Below the pieces are notes generated by a model. It did no database searches. It had not been told where the DNA came from and saw only the letters and a list, made by a program, of their open reading frames with translations. The position numbers were made by a program, and so were the translations under genes. Below, one piece after another: positions 7,928 through 16,687 of a DNA stretch of 64,000 nt. Numbering within the stretch: the stretch's first letter is position 1; each line of letters begins with the position of its first letter. The DNA is from Fontibacterium meridianamericanum (GTDB lineage Bacteria; Pseudomonadota; Alphaproteobacteria; Pelagibacterales; Pelagibacteraceae), in contig CBDDYR010000004.1 in NCBI GenBank assembly GCA_965235635.1, positions 62,001-126,000 of the forward strand, given 5' to 3'.

Positions 7928-8406
7928 TAACTAAAATAAATAAATACTTCACATATATATTTTTTATAAATTTTTTTATAATTTTTTCAGCTTTTTTTAT
8001 TGAATATGTTTTAAAAGTTAAACCATGTTCATTATGCATATATCAACGTTATCCTTATTATATAATTTTAATTTTATGTTTATTATTCTTCTTTAAAAAA
8101 AACTGGAAAGATCAATTAATTATTTTAATTATTTTTTTATCTGCGATAAGTTTGTTTCTTGCAAGTTATCATGTAGCAATAGAACAGGGCCTAATTAAAG
8201 AATTATCATCGTGCCAAACCAATATTAATGATAATCTCTCTAAGGATATTTTGCTAAAAAATTTAAATTCTGCAAAATTAAATTCCTGTAAAGAGGTAAA
8301 TTTTAAAATATTGGGTATTTCTTTAGCTTCAATTAATATGTTAATATCTTTAATACTTACAATTTTTTATTATAAAATATTCATATGGATAAGAAAAATA
8401 GCTTAA
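7924..8406 (+). CDS. dsbB: Disulfide bond formation protein DsbB
   Basis: A 160-residue four-helix inner-membrane protein that passes electrons from DsbA to quinone. The first periplasmic loop has the CSLCIYQRYPY signature (CxxC next to the quinone site), and the second loop has the other pair, SCQTN and NSCKEV. No ATG is available near the N-terminus: the frame starts with TTG that overlaps the TGA stop of the upstream yqaA-like gene (TTGA), which supports translational coupling. The 3' end overlaps coq7 by 22 bases. The partner DsbA is not in this window. Confidence 0.9.
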   Translation: MITKINKYFTYIFFINFFIIFSAFFIEYVLKVKPCSLCIYQRYPYYIILILCLLFFFKKNWKDQLIILIIFLSAISLFLASYHVAIEQGLIKELSSCQTNINDNLSKDILLKNLNSAKLNSCKEVNFKILGISLASINMLISLILTIFYYKIFIWIRKIA

Positions 8407-8924
8407 TCGAGGAAATGATTAGAGTTAACCACGCGGGTGAAAGGGGTGCTATTAAAATATATGAAGGTCAATTAAAAGCACTTCAACTATTTAATAAAGA
8501 TCCAGAATTACAAAATACTATCAAAGATATGCGTGATCACGAATTAGAACATTTACAATTTTTTGAAAATCAAATTATCGAAAGAAAAATTAGACCAACA
8601 GCTTTACTTCCGTTATGGGATATTCTTGGTACGGCCCTTGGTTTTGGTACAGCGTTACTTGGAAAAAAAGCCACTGCTTTATGTACTTCTGCTGTTGAAG
8701 AAGTAATCGGCGGCCATTATGGAGAACAGATAGATATTTTATCCAAAGAATATAAAGAAGAAAAAGAACTAAAAAAAAAATTTACTCAATTTAGAGAAGA
8801 AGAACTTGAACACAAAAATACTGCTGAAGGTTTAGGAGCCAACAATGATGGTTTATATTCTATTTTGGATACTGTAATAAAAAATAGCTCTAAATTAGCT
8901 ATAGCAATCTCAAAAAAATATTAG
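8385..8924 (+). CDS. coq7: 3-demethoxyubiquinol 3-hydroxylase Coq7
   Basis: A 179-residue di-iron monooxygenase of ubiquinone synthesis that hydroxylates the quinone ring at the penultimate modification. Iron ligands are visible in order: Glu of HAGERGA, HELEH, Glu of SAVEEVIGGHYGEQ, and EEELEH near the C-terminus. Length is that of short alphaproteobacterial and mitochondrial Coq7 proteins. The start ATG lies inside the end of dsbB. Pairing with dsbB makes biochemical sense because DsbB uses ubiquinone, though co-regulation is only inferred from the overlap. Confidence 0.95.
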   Translation: MDKKNSLIEEMIRVNHAGERGAIKIYEGQLKALQLFNKDPELQNTIKDMRDHELEHLQFFENQIIERKIRPTALLPLWDILGTALGFGTALLGKKATALCTSAVEEVIGGHYGEQIDILSKEYKEEKELKKKFTQFREEELEHKNTAEGLGANNDGLYSILDTVIKNSSKLAIAISKKY

Positions 8925-9490
8925 CTTTCAAGCTTAACATCCCAATATAAATAATCGAGCCAACTCTGATGTAAAAAATTTGGCGGAAAAAATTTACCAT
9001 TATCATGCAATTCTTCTACTGTTGGGCGACATGGCTTTGTTTTTGGAATCATTCCGCTAACATGAGGAAGTTTGCCGCCTTTTTTTACGTTACATGTACA
9101 ACATGCTGATACCACATTTTCCCAACAGGTAATTCCACCTCTAGATCTTGGAATCACGTGGTCAAAAGTTAAATTTTTATTACTCCCACAGTACTGACAG
9201 GAAAATCTATCTCTTAAGAAAACATTAAATCTTGTAAAATTTGGAAACTCCGAAGGTTTTATATATTTCTTTAATGAAATTACACTTGGTAATTTCATAG
9301 AAAAAGAGGGACTTCTAATTTCACGGTCATATTCTGAAACTATTGTCACCCTATCTAAAAAAACATCTCGAACAGCGTCCTGCCAACACCATAATGATAA
9401 TGGGTAATAACTTAAGGGTCTGTAGTCTGCATTTAATACAAGGGCTGGACACTTATCCAAAGGCACTGAATTAGATTCTTTAATAATCAT
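8921..9490 (-). CDS. HNH endonuclease-family protein
   Basis: A 189-residue protein. The N-terminal part reads ALVLNADYRPLSYYPLS, a hallmark of a chromosomal HNH family that is nearly universal in Alphaproteobacteria. The nuclease core follows: zinc-binding CQYCG, catalytic DHVIPRSRGG, Asn of WENV, then CCTCN. Family members are single genes not associated with mobile elements; their DNA target is unknown. It overlaps the end of coq7 by 4 bases, tail to tail. A perfect palindrome lies just upstream of its start (9500-9515). Confidence 0.88.
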   Translation of the reverse strand: MIIKESNSVPLDKCPALVLNADYRPLSYYPLSLWCWQDAVRDVFLDRVTIVSEYDREIRSPSFSMKLPSVISLKKYIKPSEFPNFTRFNVFLRDRFSCQYCGSNKNLTFDHVIPRSRGGITCWENVVSACCTCNVKKGGKLPHVSGMIPKTKPCRPTVEELHDNGKFFPPNFLHQSWLDYLYWDVKLES

Positions 9491-9499
9491 TTAATAGAT

Positions 9500-9515
9500 A
9501 ATTGATATATCAATT
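9500..9515. repeat. 16-base perfect palindrome upstream of the HNH gene
   Basis: AATTGATATATCAATT is self-complementary and sits 10 bases upstream of the HNH start codon, in the 44-base gap after the esterase gene. It could be an operator or a weak hairpin. Such AT palindromes are fairly likely by chance in this base composition, so confidence is low. Confidence 0.3.
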
Positions 9516-9534
9516 TTATTTTTAATCAAAATAT

Positions 9535-10200
9535 TTATTTTTTATTAATGTTAATAAATTCTAGACCTAAACTTAATCCTTCGACCGGAATAGAATGACC
9601 ACAACCTTTAAAAATTTTAGTTTTTAAATTAAATTTATTTTCTAATAAAAAATTTTTTGCCTCCATCATTTCTTCTAAAGGAACAATACTGTCGTCATCT
9701 CCATGCATTAAAAAAACTGCAGGTTTCGATTTAATATTTTTTGCTAAATAATTAAGGTCATAAATTTTTCCTGAATATCCGACCACTCCTGCAATTTTAT
9801 TAGAATTTGTTAAAGCATAATGTAATGACATCATGGTTCCTTGACTAAAGCCTACTAAAAATAATTTTGAATAATCTAAATTTAATTCTTTAAGTTTTGC
9901 ATCAATAAACTGCGTTAATTTTAATATTGAGTTTTTCAACTCTAAATTAATTTTTTGAACATCATGACTCATAAGATCAAACCATTCAAAGCCTCCTGGA
10001 TTTACTGAGCATATATTTGGAGCATTAGGTGAGGTAAAATAAAAGTCTGGCAAAAATCTTTGCCAATAATTTCCAATATTAATTAAATCTTTTCCATCAG
10101 CCCCATATCCATGACAAAAAACTATTAAATAATTTGCCTTAGAAGAAGTTTGCGACAAAGAAGTTGTCTTTAAAAATATATTTTCTTCGACTAGTTTCAT
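9535..10200 (-). CDS. Carboxylesterase/phospholipase-type alpha/beta hydrolase
   Basis: A 221-residue alpha/beta hydrolase of the acyl-protein thioesterase/YpfH type. The oxyanion region FCHGYGADGKDLI, the nucleophile motif GFSQGTMMS, the Asp of MHGDDDSIVP and the His of GCGHSIP give the full catalytic triad. It is expected to be cytoplasmic; no signal peptide is seen. The natural ester is unknown. It is divergent from the HIG1-type gene (50-base gap). Confidence 0.88.
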   Translation of the reverse strand: MKLVEENIFLKTTSLSQTSSKANYLIVFCHGYGADGKDLINIGNYWQRFLPDFYFTSPNAPNICSVNPGGFEWFDLMSHDVQKINLELKNSILKLTQFIDAKLKELNLDYSKLFLVGFSQGTMMSLHYALTNSNKIAGVVGYSGKIYDLNYLAKNIKSKPAVFLMHGDDDSIVPLEEMMEAKNFLLENKFNLKTKIFKGCGHSIPVEGLSLGLEFININKK

Positions 10201-10250
10201 TAATATTTTATTTTATATAATTTTAATCATTTTATGATAATTATTTATCA

Positions 10251-10451
10251 ATGTCAGATTTAAGTCGTATTATTGCTATAATAGCATTGATTGTTGTTAC
10301 CGTAATTCTTATGCGCGGATTAAAATCTTTTTTTCTTGGTAGCAATATCGACGATAAAAGAAAAAGTAATAAATTGATGCAATTAAGAGTTTTTGCTCAG
10401 TTTATTGCGATAGTTATCTTGATGACACTATTTTATTTTCATAAAAAATAG
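10251..10451 (+). CDS. HIG1-type twin transmembrane protein
   Basis: A 66-residue protein with two membrane helices (about residues 6-25 and 43-62) joined by a basic loop with KSNKLMQLRVFAQF, which fits the HIG1-domain pattern of small alphaproteobacterial and mitochondrial proteins linked to respiratory complexes. The basic loop resembles the conserved SNKLMRxRVxxQ stretch of that family. It lies between two minus-strand genes and ends 2 bases before the stop of the TlpA gene. The role in respiration is inferred from mitochondrial relatives. Confidence 0.72.
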   Translation: MSDLSRIIAIIALIVVTVILMRGLKSFFLGSNIDDKRKSNKLMQLRVFAQFIAIVILMTLFYFHKK

Positions 10452-10453
10452 AT

Positions 10454-10999
10454 CTAAAGACTCCTTAACCAACTAATAAATTTTTCATCAGCAAAATCAA
10501 TTGAGCCTATAACTCTTGCTATCTCTTTACCTTTATTGTCTACAATTAAAGTTGTCGGCAAACCTCTGAGTCCAATTTTATTAGCCAAAATATACTCCGG
10601 GTCATAATAAGTATAAAAATTTTTAATTTTTAAATCTGTAAAAAATTTATCAGTTTTTTTTTTATTTATTTTTTCAAGATTAATCGCAAATATTTTAATT
10701 TTATCTTTGCCTACAATGTTAACCAATTTATCAATGGAGGGCATCTCTTCTTTGCACGGCACACACCAAGTAGACCAGAAATTAATTAGATTTATTTGAT
10801 GATCGAATTTATTAAATTTTAATTTTTTTCCAGAGAAATCTCTAAATTCTTCACCAATGATTTCTTTTGGCACCTCATGCACAACTATGTTCTTAAAGGG
10901 AAGATCTTTAATAGGTTGTGATAAAGAGTGATTAGTAATAAATAATAATAAACTAGTTAAATAAACTAAATATTTAAAAAAATTACGTAAAAAAAACAT
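10454..10999 (-). CDS. TlpA-like periplasmic thiol:disulfide oxidoreductase
   Basis: A 181-residue protein with an N-terminal basic and hydrophobic segment (first ~28 residues) that acts as a signal anchor or signal peptide. A thioredoxin fold follows, with INFWSTWCVPCKEEMPSI carrying the CVPC redox pair and the cis-Pro region GLPTTLIVDNKG. It belongs to the TlpA/ResA group, which reduces periplasmic disulfides, often during cytochrome c assembly. It is divergent from argH with only 27 bases between start codons, and in many Alphaproteobacteria a tlpA gene also flanks argH. Confidence 0.88.
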   Translation of the reverse strand: MFFLRNFFKYLVYLTSLLLFITNHSLSQPIKDLPFKNIVVHEVPKEIIGEEFRDFSGKKLKFNKFDHQINLINFWSTWCVPCKEEMPSIDKLVNIVGKDKIKIFAINLEKINKKKTDKFFTDLKIKNFYTYYDPEYILANKIGLRGLPTTLIVDNKGKEIARVIGSIDFADEKFISWLRSL

Positions 11000-11026
11000 A
11001 GTTTAGTTTTATATATTATTAAACAT

Positions 11027-12415
11027 ATGACTAAAGGAAATAAAAATAAAGTTTGGGGCACAAGAGTTAAAGCACCCACATCAAAACTTTTACAATCAAT
11101 TAATTCTTCAATTGATGTAGATAAAAGACTTTTTAATGAGGATATTGATGCTTCTATAGCTCATTGCGAAATGTTATCAAAACAGAAAATTATTAAAAGC
11201 GAATCTGCTAAAAAAATTATTTCTGGATTAAAAAAAATTAAATTAGAGATACAAAAAAATAAATTCGAATTTAAAAAAGAACATGAAGATATTCATCTTA
11301 ATGTTGAAAAAAGATTATTTGAAATTATAGGTGATCATGCTGGATTTCTTCATACAGCAAGATCGAGAAATGATCAGGTAGTCACTGATTTCAAACTTTG
11401 GGTTAAAAAATCTGCAAGTGTTATTGATAAAAATTTAACACTACTTATTAAAAGTTTTTTAAATAAAGCTAAAAAAAATATTGATGTCATTATGCCTGGT
11501 TTCACGCATCTTAAAAATGCACAACCAGTTCTTTTTTCTCATTATTTATTGGCTTATGTAGAGATGTTTAAAAGAGATAAAAAAAGAATTAAAAGTTTTT
11601 TAGAAAATATTAATGAAAACCCTTTAGGATCTGCCGCTCTTGCTGGAACGTCATATAATATTGATAGACACTTTACTTCAAAAAAACTTGGATTTAAAAA
11701 ACCTACTGACAACTCTATTGATTCAGTTTCTGATAGAGATTTTGCTATAGAATTCTTATTTATAGCTTCTTTGTGTTCAGTTCACCTTTCAAGACTTGCT
11801 GAAGAAATTATCATTTGGAATTCAGATCTTGTGAATTTAATCACCCTTGAAGATAGTTTATTAACGGGATCTTCAATTATGCCTCAAAAAAAGAATCCTG
11901 ATTCTGCAGAATTAATTAGGGGTAAAACTGGAAGAATATTTGGACAATTATCTTCCATGTTAACTACCATGAAAGGCTTGCCGCTTGCTTACTTTAAAGA
12001 CATGCAAGAAGATAAGGAAAGTGTTTTTGATTCATACGATAGTCTTTTGTTAAATATTCAACTTGCTACTGAATTAGTAAATGGAATGAAACCTAACAAA
12101 ACTAAAATGTTAGCTGCAGCAAAATTAGGTTTTACTACTGCAACAGACTTTGCAGATTATTTAGTTAAAAAAGGAATGTCTTTTAGAGATGCTCATAAAA
12201 AATCTGCAACTCTTGTAAATATTGCTGAAAAAAATAATCAAACACTAGATGAGTTAGATTTTTTAACGATAAAAAAAGTTGAAAAAAGCGTAGAAAAAGA
12301 TGTCTTAAAAATGTTTGACCTTAAGAATTCAGTAAATTCAAAAAAATCTTATGGCGGAACGTCACCGTTTAATGTTAATAAAATGATAAAAAAATATCAA
12401 AAAGAGTTTAAATGA
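11027..12415 (+). CDS. argH: Argininosuccinate lyase
   Basis: A 462-residue enzyme that splits argininosuccinate into arginine and fumarate in the last step of arginine synthesis. The fumarase/aspartase-superfamily signature GSSIMPQKKNPD is present, as are the substrate-binding TARSRNDQ and the early GTRV. Length is normal. The stop codon overlaps the start of the downstream lipoprotein gene (ATGA), then lysA follows, a conserved alphaproteobacterial order. Confidence 0.97.
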   Translation: MTKGNKNKVWGTRVKAPTSKLLQSINSSIDVDKRLFNEDIDASIAHCEMLSKQKIIKSESAKKIISGLKKIKLEIQKNKFEFKKEHEDIHLNVEKRLFEIIGDHAGFLHTARSRNDQVVTDFKLWVKKSASVIDKNLTLLIKSFLNKAKKNIDVIMPGFTHLKNAQPVLFSHYLLAYVEMFKRDKKRIKSFLENINENPLGSAALAGTSYNIDRHFTSKKLGFKKPTDNSIDSVSDRDFAIEFLFIASLCSVHLSRLAEEIIIWNSDLVNLITLEDSLLTGSSIMPQKKNPDSAELIRGKTGRIFGQLSSMLTTMKGLPLAYFKDMQEDKESVFDSYDSLLLNIQLATELVNGMKPNKTKMLAAAKLGFTTATDFADYLVKKGMSFRDAHKKSATLVNIAEKNNQTLDELDFLTIKKVEKSVEKDVLKMFDLKNSVNSKKSYGGTSPFNVNKMIKKYQKEFK

Positions 12416-12552
12416 TTAGAATTTTATTAGTTTTATCAATATTATTCTTAACAGCATCCTGTGGCGTGAAGAACAATCCTGTTTACCAATCTTTTAATAA
12501 TAATTTTGAAAAACAATCTTTAGAAACTAAAATTGATATCAAAATCATTTAA
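12412..12552 (+). CDS. lptM: LptM-like small lipoprotein
   Basis: A 46-residue reading frame overlapping the argH stop (ATGA) and the lysA start (TAATG). It begins MIRILLVLSILFLTASCGVKNNP: a short hydrophobic signal ending in the lipobox LTASC, then a CGxK stretch and a Pro, like the LptM/YifL family (CGxKGPLxxP). LptM helps the outer-membrane LptDE translocon mature. The position between argH and lysA is where alphaproteobacterial lptM genes are found. Only the start of the mature sequence resembles the family, and the tail after it is polar and not conserved to my eye. Confidence 0.72.
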   Translation: MIRILLVLSILFLTASCGVKNNPVYQSFNNNFEKQSLETKIDIKII

Positions 12553-13784
12553 TGAATTTTCTAAAATTCAAAAATAAAAAATTATTTTTTGAGAATACTG
12601 CTATATCAAAAGTAACAACAAGAATTAAAACGCCTTTTTATCTTTATTCTCTTAATCAACTAAAGTTTAATTTTAATAATTTTAAAAAATCTTTTAAAAA
12701 AATTAATCCTATCATCTGTTTTTCTGTAAAATCAAATTCTAATCTAAAACTTATTTCTGAGTTAAAAAAGCTTGGCTCTGGAGCAGATGTTGTATCAATG
12801 GGTGAGTTAAAAATTGCTCTTAAAGCAGGAATTTCTCCAAAAAAAATTGTTTTTTCAGGAGTTGGTAAAACTGAGGAGGAGTTAGATTTTGCAATAAAAA
12901 AAGGCATTCTTTTAATTAATGCAGAGTCAGAGTCTGAAATAAAAGCTATTAATAAAATTGCCCAAAAAAATAATAGAATTGTTTCTGTTGGAATTAGAAT
13001 TAATCCTAATATTTCTGCCAAAACAAATAAAAAGATATCTACAGGAAAAAAAGATAACAAGTTTGGTATTTCAATGAATGCTTGTTATGAAATATTTAAC
13101 AATCAATATCATTTCGATTATATAAAATTTGAAGCAATTAGTGTTCATATTGGTTCTCAAATCATGGAGATTGCTCCTTTCAGGAAAGTTTTAAATGTAC
13201 TCTCAAGCTTTAATAAAAAAATTAATCTAATTGGAATAAATTTAAAATATATCGATCTAGGGGGAGGAACTGGTATTCCATACTCTAACGAGAAAAAATT
13301 TAATCTACAACAATACTCAAATCTTGTACTTAAATTTAAAAAAATTAATAATGTAGAAATTATATTTGAACCAGGAAGATCTATTTGTGGAAACACAGGG
13401 GTTTTGATATCTAAAATTATTTATTTAAAAGACGCACCTAGAAAAAAATTCGTAATAATTGACGCTGCAATGAACGATCTAATTAGACCTGCTTTATATG
13501 GTGCAAAACATCAGATTCATCCTTTATTAAAAAACAGCTCTATTATTAATAAAAATACTGAATTTGTCGGTCCAGTATGCGAAAGTTCAGATACATTTAT
13601 TTCATATAAAAAATATCAAAAACTTAATGAAGGGGATTATATTTGTATTAATAATGTTGGAGCTTACGGAAGATCTTTGGCCTCAAACTATAATACAAGA
13701 CCTTATTGTGCAGAAATTTTAATTAATAAAAATAAGTATCAAATAATAAAACAAAGACAAAAATTAGAGTCTTTGATTAATTAA
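12552..13784 (+). CDS. lysA: Diaminopimelate decarboxylase
   Basis: A 410-residue PLP enzyme of fold type III that decarboxylates meso-diaminopimelate to lysine. The PLP-lysine motif CFSVKSNSN is near residue 60, with HIGSQI, the glycine-rich GGGTGIPY, EPGRSI and the GPVCESSDTF motif from the dimer partner's active site following in order. It follows the lptM-like gene with overlapping stop and start and is itself followed directly by the acyltransferase gene. Confidence 0.97.
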   Translation: MNFLKFKNKKLFFENTAISKVTTRIKTPFYLYSLNQLKFNFNNFKKSFKKINPIICFSVKSNSNLKLISELKKLGSGADVVSMGELKIALKAGISPKKIVFSGVGKTEEELDFAIKKGILLINAESESEIKAINKIAQKNNRIVSVGIRINPNISAKTNKKISTGKKDNKFGISMNACYEIFNNQYHFDYIKFEAISVHIGSQIMEIAPFRKVLNVLSSFNKKINLIGINLKYIDLGGGTGIPYSNEKKFNLQQYSNLVLKFKKINNVEIIFEPGRSICGNTGVLISKIIYLKDAPRKKFVIIDAAMNDLIRPALYGAKHQIHPLLKNSSIINKNTEFVGPVCESSDTFISYKKYQKLNEGDYICINNVGAYGRSLASNYNTRPYCAEILINKNKYQIIKQRQKLESLIN

Positions 13785-14475
13785 ATGCATTTTTTAAGAT
13801 CACTGGTATTTAATTTTGCAACCTACTGTGGCTCTTTTTTTTCAACATTACTAGCTTTGCCAACTCTCATAATGCCAAAAGCAGCAATGCAATGGTTAGC
13901 CCGAATGCTAGGTTTTTATATTATATTCTGTGTAAGATTTATTATTAATACAAAAATAATATTTAAAGGTTTAGAGAATATTCCAAAAGATAGAAAATTT
14001 TTTGTGGCTTCTGCACATCAATCGATTTGTGAAACTTTTGTTTTTAATGCTGTACTTAATGCTCCTATTTTTATTGTTAAAGCTGAGTTGTTTAAAATTC
14101 CATTTTATGGCTGGTGTATAAAAAAATTAGGTTTTATAGGAACCCATAGAGAAAAAGTTACTAAAGATCACCTTATTTTTTTAGAAAAAACTGCAGAAAC
14201 TATTAATAAAGAAAAATCTCCTTTAATTATTTTTCCTCAAGGAACAAGAGTTAAAAACAATGAAAGAGTTCCTCTGAAAAAAGGTGTTTCAAGAATTTAT
14301 GAAAAAGCAAATGTTGCCTTGTATACCTGTTAAATTAAATACTGGCGATGTTTGGCCTAGAGATAGTTTTTTAAGATTTCCAGGAGAAATTTGCATTGAA
14401 TTTAAAAAACCGATTGAACCTGGTTTAAACATGAACGAATTCATGAATAAACTTGAAAAAGAAATTTACGATTAA
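13785..14475 (+). pseudogene. PlsC-type lysophospholipid acyltransferase, broken by one frameshift
   Basis: The first frame (13785-14333) encodes an amphipathic N-terminus, the acyltransferase block SAHQSICETF (HX4E, a variant common in alphaproteobacterial homologues), the IGTHRE stretch and IIFPQGTRVK. At about 14316 the homology moves to the next frame, which continues PCIPVKLNTGDVWPRDSFLRF and runs to 14475. Removing one base near GTT-G-CCT restores a continuous protein of about 229 residues, the usual length. Everything on both sides is well preserved, so this is either a very young inactivation or a sequence error. The reaction would be acylation of lysophosphatidic acid in phospholipid synthesis. 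Confidence 0.8.
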
Positions 14476-15374
14476 TTTTTTCTGCCAAAATTAGGACGGT
14501 TAATATCCTGTCCAGCCTTAACAATAGCCTGTCTAATTTTTCTAGTTTTAGAAAATAACTTAAATAATTTATTTCCATCTTTTCTCATAATTGCACGCTT
14601 TAAATTACTTAAATCTAGATTAAATTTTTCTAACATATGAAGAATTTGTTTACGATTATTAAGCGCAATATCTCTCCACATAATTGGATCTGAAGATGCA
14701 ATTCTTGTAAAATCTCTAAACCCACTTGCACTATATTTTATAACTTCTGACTTTGTATCCTTCTCAAGATTAGCTGCTGTTCCTACGATATTATAGGCTA
14801 TTAAATGTGGGATATGACTCGTAATTGCCATAACTTTATCATGATGCTCGGCTGACATTTGCTGAACTTTACTGCCAATTCTTTTCCAAAAATTATTTAA
14901 TTTTTTTACAGAACTAGGGTTCTTTTTATTAACTGGAGTTATGATGCACCATCTATTTTTAAATAAATCAGCAAAACCTGCTTCTGGACCACTTTGTTCT
15001 GTGCCTGCCACTGGATGAGCAGGAATCCATATAGTTTTTTTATTAATTAATTTACTGACTGTATTAGTTACAAAAATTTTAGCTGAGCCCACATCAGTTA
15101 AAATACAACTCTTTTTTAAATTATTTTTAATAACAGAGACTATATTTTTATAAGTTCCTAACGGAGTACAAATGATTACTAAATCAGAGTCTTTAACGCT
15201 CTTTTTGAGATTTGGTTCTATATGATTGGTTATTTTAAGTTTAGAAGTTTTTTTTAAAACTATTTTAGATTTGTCATGAGCAACTAAAATTTTACATAAA
15301 TTATTTTTTTTTATTGCTCTTGCAATCGAAGATCCTATTAGACCCAATCCAATTATAGTAATTCTTTTAAACAT
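14472..15374 (-). CDS. tyrA: Prephenate/arogenate dehydrogenase
   Basis: A 300-residue NAD(P)-dependent dehydrogenase of tyrosine synthesis. The N-terminal Rossmann motif is ITIIGLGLIGSSIARAIKK, followed by the TDVGSAK stretch, the PAHPVAGTEQSGPEAG substrate motif and HDKVMAITSHIPHLIAYN. No ACT domain or chorismate mutase domain is fused. It overlaps hisC by 8 bases, so the two form an operon, as in many Alphaproteobacteria. Whether prephenate or arogenate is preferred cannot be told. Confidence 0.93.
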   Translation of the reverse strand: MFKRITIIGLGLIGSSIARAIKKNNLCKILVAHDKSKIVLKKTSKLKITNHIEPNLKKSVKDSDLVIICTPLGTYKNIVSVIKNNLKKSCILTDVGSAKIFVTNTVSKLINKKTIWIPAHPVAGTEQSGPEAGFADLFKNRWCIITPVNKKNPSSVKKLNNFWKRIGSKVQQMSAEHHDKVMAITSHIPHLIAYNIVGTAANLEKDTKSEVIKYSASGFRDFTRIASSDPIMWRDIALNNRKQILHMLEKFNLDLSNLKRAIMRKDGNKLFKLFSKTRKIRQAIVKAGQDINRPNFGRKN

Positions 15375-16446
15375 TAAAAATTTTGTTAAGAGTTTTTAAA
15401 AATAAAGTGTTTTCTTTATTATTGCCTATAGTCACTCTTAGTGAATTGGATAATCCATACCCTTTCATTTTTCTTAAGATAATCTTAGATTTAATAAATT
15501 GATCATAAACTTTGTCTGCTGTTATTTCTTTATTATCAAAATGCATTAAGAAAAAATTTGCTACAGGAATATTTGTTAAAATTCCTAAATTTATAAAATT
15601 TTCAAAAAAAATATCAGCCCACTTTCTATTGTGTTCTATATTTTTTTTTAGCCAATCTTTATCATTCAAGGCTTCTACGCCAGCTACTTGTGCTGCTGAA
15701 TTAACATTAAAAGGGGGCTTGATAAGTTTCATTGCAGAGATGATATTTTTTGGTCCATAACCCCATCCAAGTCTTAAGCTAGCAAGACCATATATTTTAG
15801 AAAAAGATCTAGTAATAAGAACATTGCTGTAACCTTTAAATAAATCTAAACCAGATACATAATCCTTGTTAATCACAAATTCAAAATAAGCGTCATCAAC
15901 TACTAACAAAATATTACTCCGTAATTTTTTTCTAAGTAATAACATTTCATTTTTATCTAAATATGTTCCTGTTGGATTGTTTGGATTAGCTAAAAAAACA
16001 ATCTTAGTTTTGGGAGTTACTTTGGCTAATATAGAATCTATATTTGCCTTAAAATCATTTTCTGGTGCTATAATAACTTTACCACCGTGAGTTTTGGCAT
16101 AAATTCTGTACATTAAAAAACTATACTCAGTAACTATAACCTCATCATTAGGTTTTAAAAATAATTGACAGGCTAAGCTAATAATTTCATCAGAACCATT
16201 ACCAATAATAATGTTATTGGGATTTAATTTTAAATTTTTTGATATGGACTGAATTAAAATATTTGAATTTCCATCTGGATATCTCGATAATCTTTTGCTG
16301 TTTGCAATGAATGCTTTAATAGCTCTTTTTGAAGGGCCTAAAGCAGACTCATTGGCAGATAATTTTATTGGATTTTTAATATTTTTTATCTGAGATAACC
16401 CTCCTACATATTTTAAATTATTAAAATTTTTAAATCTTAAAACCAT
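15367..16446 (-). CDS. hisC: Histidinol-phosphate/aromatic aminotransferase
   Basis: A 359-residue PLP aminotransferase. Motifs seen are KLSANESALGPS near the N-terminus, NGSDEII, NPNNPTGTY, and the PLP-lysine region TRSFSKIYGLASLRLGWG. The family transfers the amino group in histidine synthesis, and the tyrA partner suggests that it also serves aromatic amino acids, as HisC2 does in related bacteria. It is the first gene of a two-gene unit with tyrA, divergent from the SAM-II/metW unit. Confidence 0.92.
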   Translation of the reverse strand: MVLRFKNFNNLKYVGGLSQIKNIKNPIKLSANESALGPSKRAIKAFIANSKRLSRYPDGNSNILIQSISKNLKLNPNNIIIGNGSDEIISLACQLFLKPNDEVIVTEYSFLMYRIYAKTHGGKVIIAPENDFKANIDSILAKVTPKTKIVFLANPNNPTGTYLDKNEMLLLRKKLRSNILLVVDDAYFEFVINKDYVSGLDLFKGYSNVLITRSFSKIYGLASLRLGWGYGPKNIISAMKLIKPPFNVNSAAQVAGVEALNDKDWLKKNIEHNRKWADIFFENFINLGILTNIPVANFFLMHFDNKEITADKVYDQFIKSKIILRKMKGYGLSNSLRVTIGNNKENTLFLKTLNKIFNV

Positions 16447-16608
16447 ATTTTTATAAATATTTACTGATTTTATTTTTTAATTAACACAATGCTATTATGG
16501 TTGATACTCTTTATAAAAATAAATCTTATAAAATTTTTAAAAATGACATTAAGACATTCAATAAAACTGATTAAATTGACAATAAATTATGCCTAAGATA
16601 AAAACCAT

Positions 16609-16657
16609 TTGCGCTGATTTACCGAATTGCGAGCGCACATAAACAGCTAAAGAGGTA
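16609..16657 (+). promoter_or_regulatory. SAM-II riboswitch upstream of metW
   Basis: The RNA is nearly identical to the known SAM-II core. P1 is formed by GCGCU (16611-16615) and AGCGC (16632-16636). The loop has GAUUUACCGAAUUGC, the 3' side has CAGCUAAAGAGGU (16644-16656), and ACC in the loop can pair with the terminal GGU to close the H-type pseudoknot. SAM-II binds S-adenosylmethionine and is typical of Alphaproteobacteria upstream of methionine genes. Here it precedes a short terminator-like hairpin and metW. A TTGACA element at 16576-16581 is a possible -35 box, with no clear -10. Confidence 0.9.
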
Positions 16658-16662
16658 AAAAT

Positions 16663-16680
16663 CACTTTAAAGTGTTTTTT
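16663..16680 (+). terminator. Terminator-like hairpin after the SAM-II aptamer
   Basis: CACTTTAAAGTG folds into a short self-complementary hairpin followed by TTTTTT, 6 bases after the aptamer and before metW. It suggests that SAM binding promotes transcription termination rather than only blocking translation. The AGAGG within the aptamer is 32 bases from the metW ATG, too far to be its ribosome binding site. The stem is short, so strength is uncertain. Confidence 0.6.
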
Positions 16681-16687
16681 AATTAAA

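Noticed and set aside
8921..9490. HNH nuclease as a sign of a mobile element or homing endonuclease
   Set aside because: It belongs to a chromosomal alphaproteobacterial HNH family and sits among core genes with no flanking repeats or intron.
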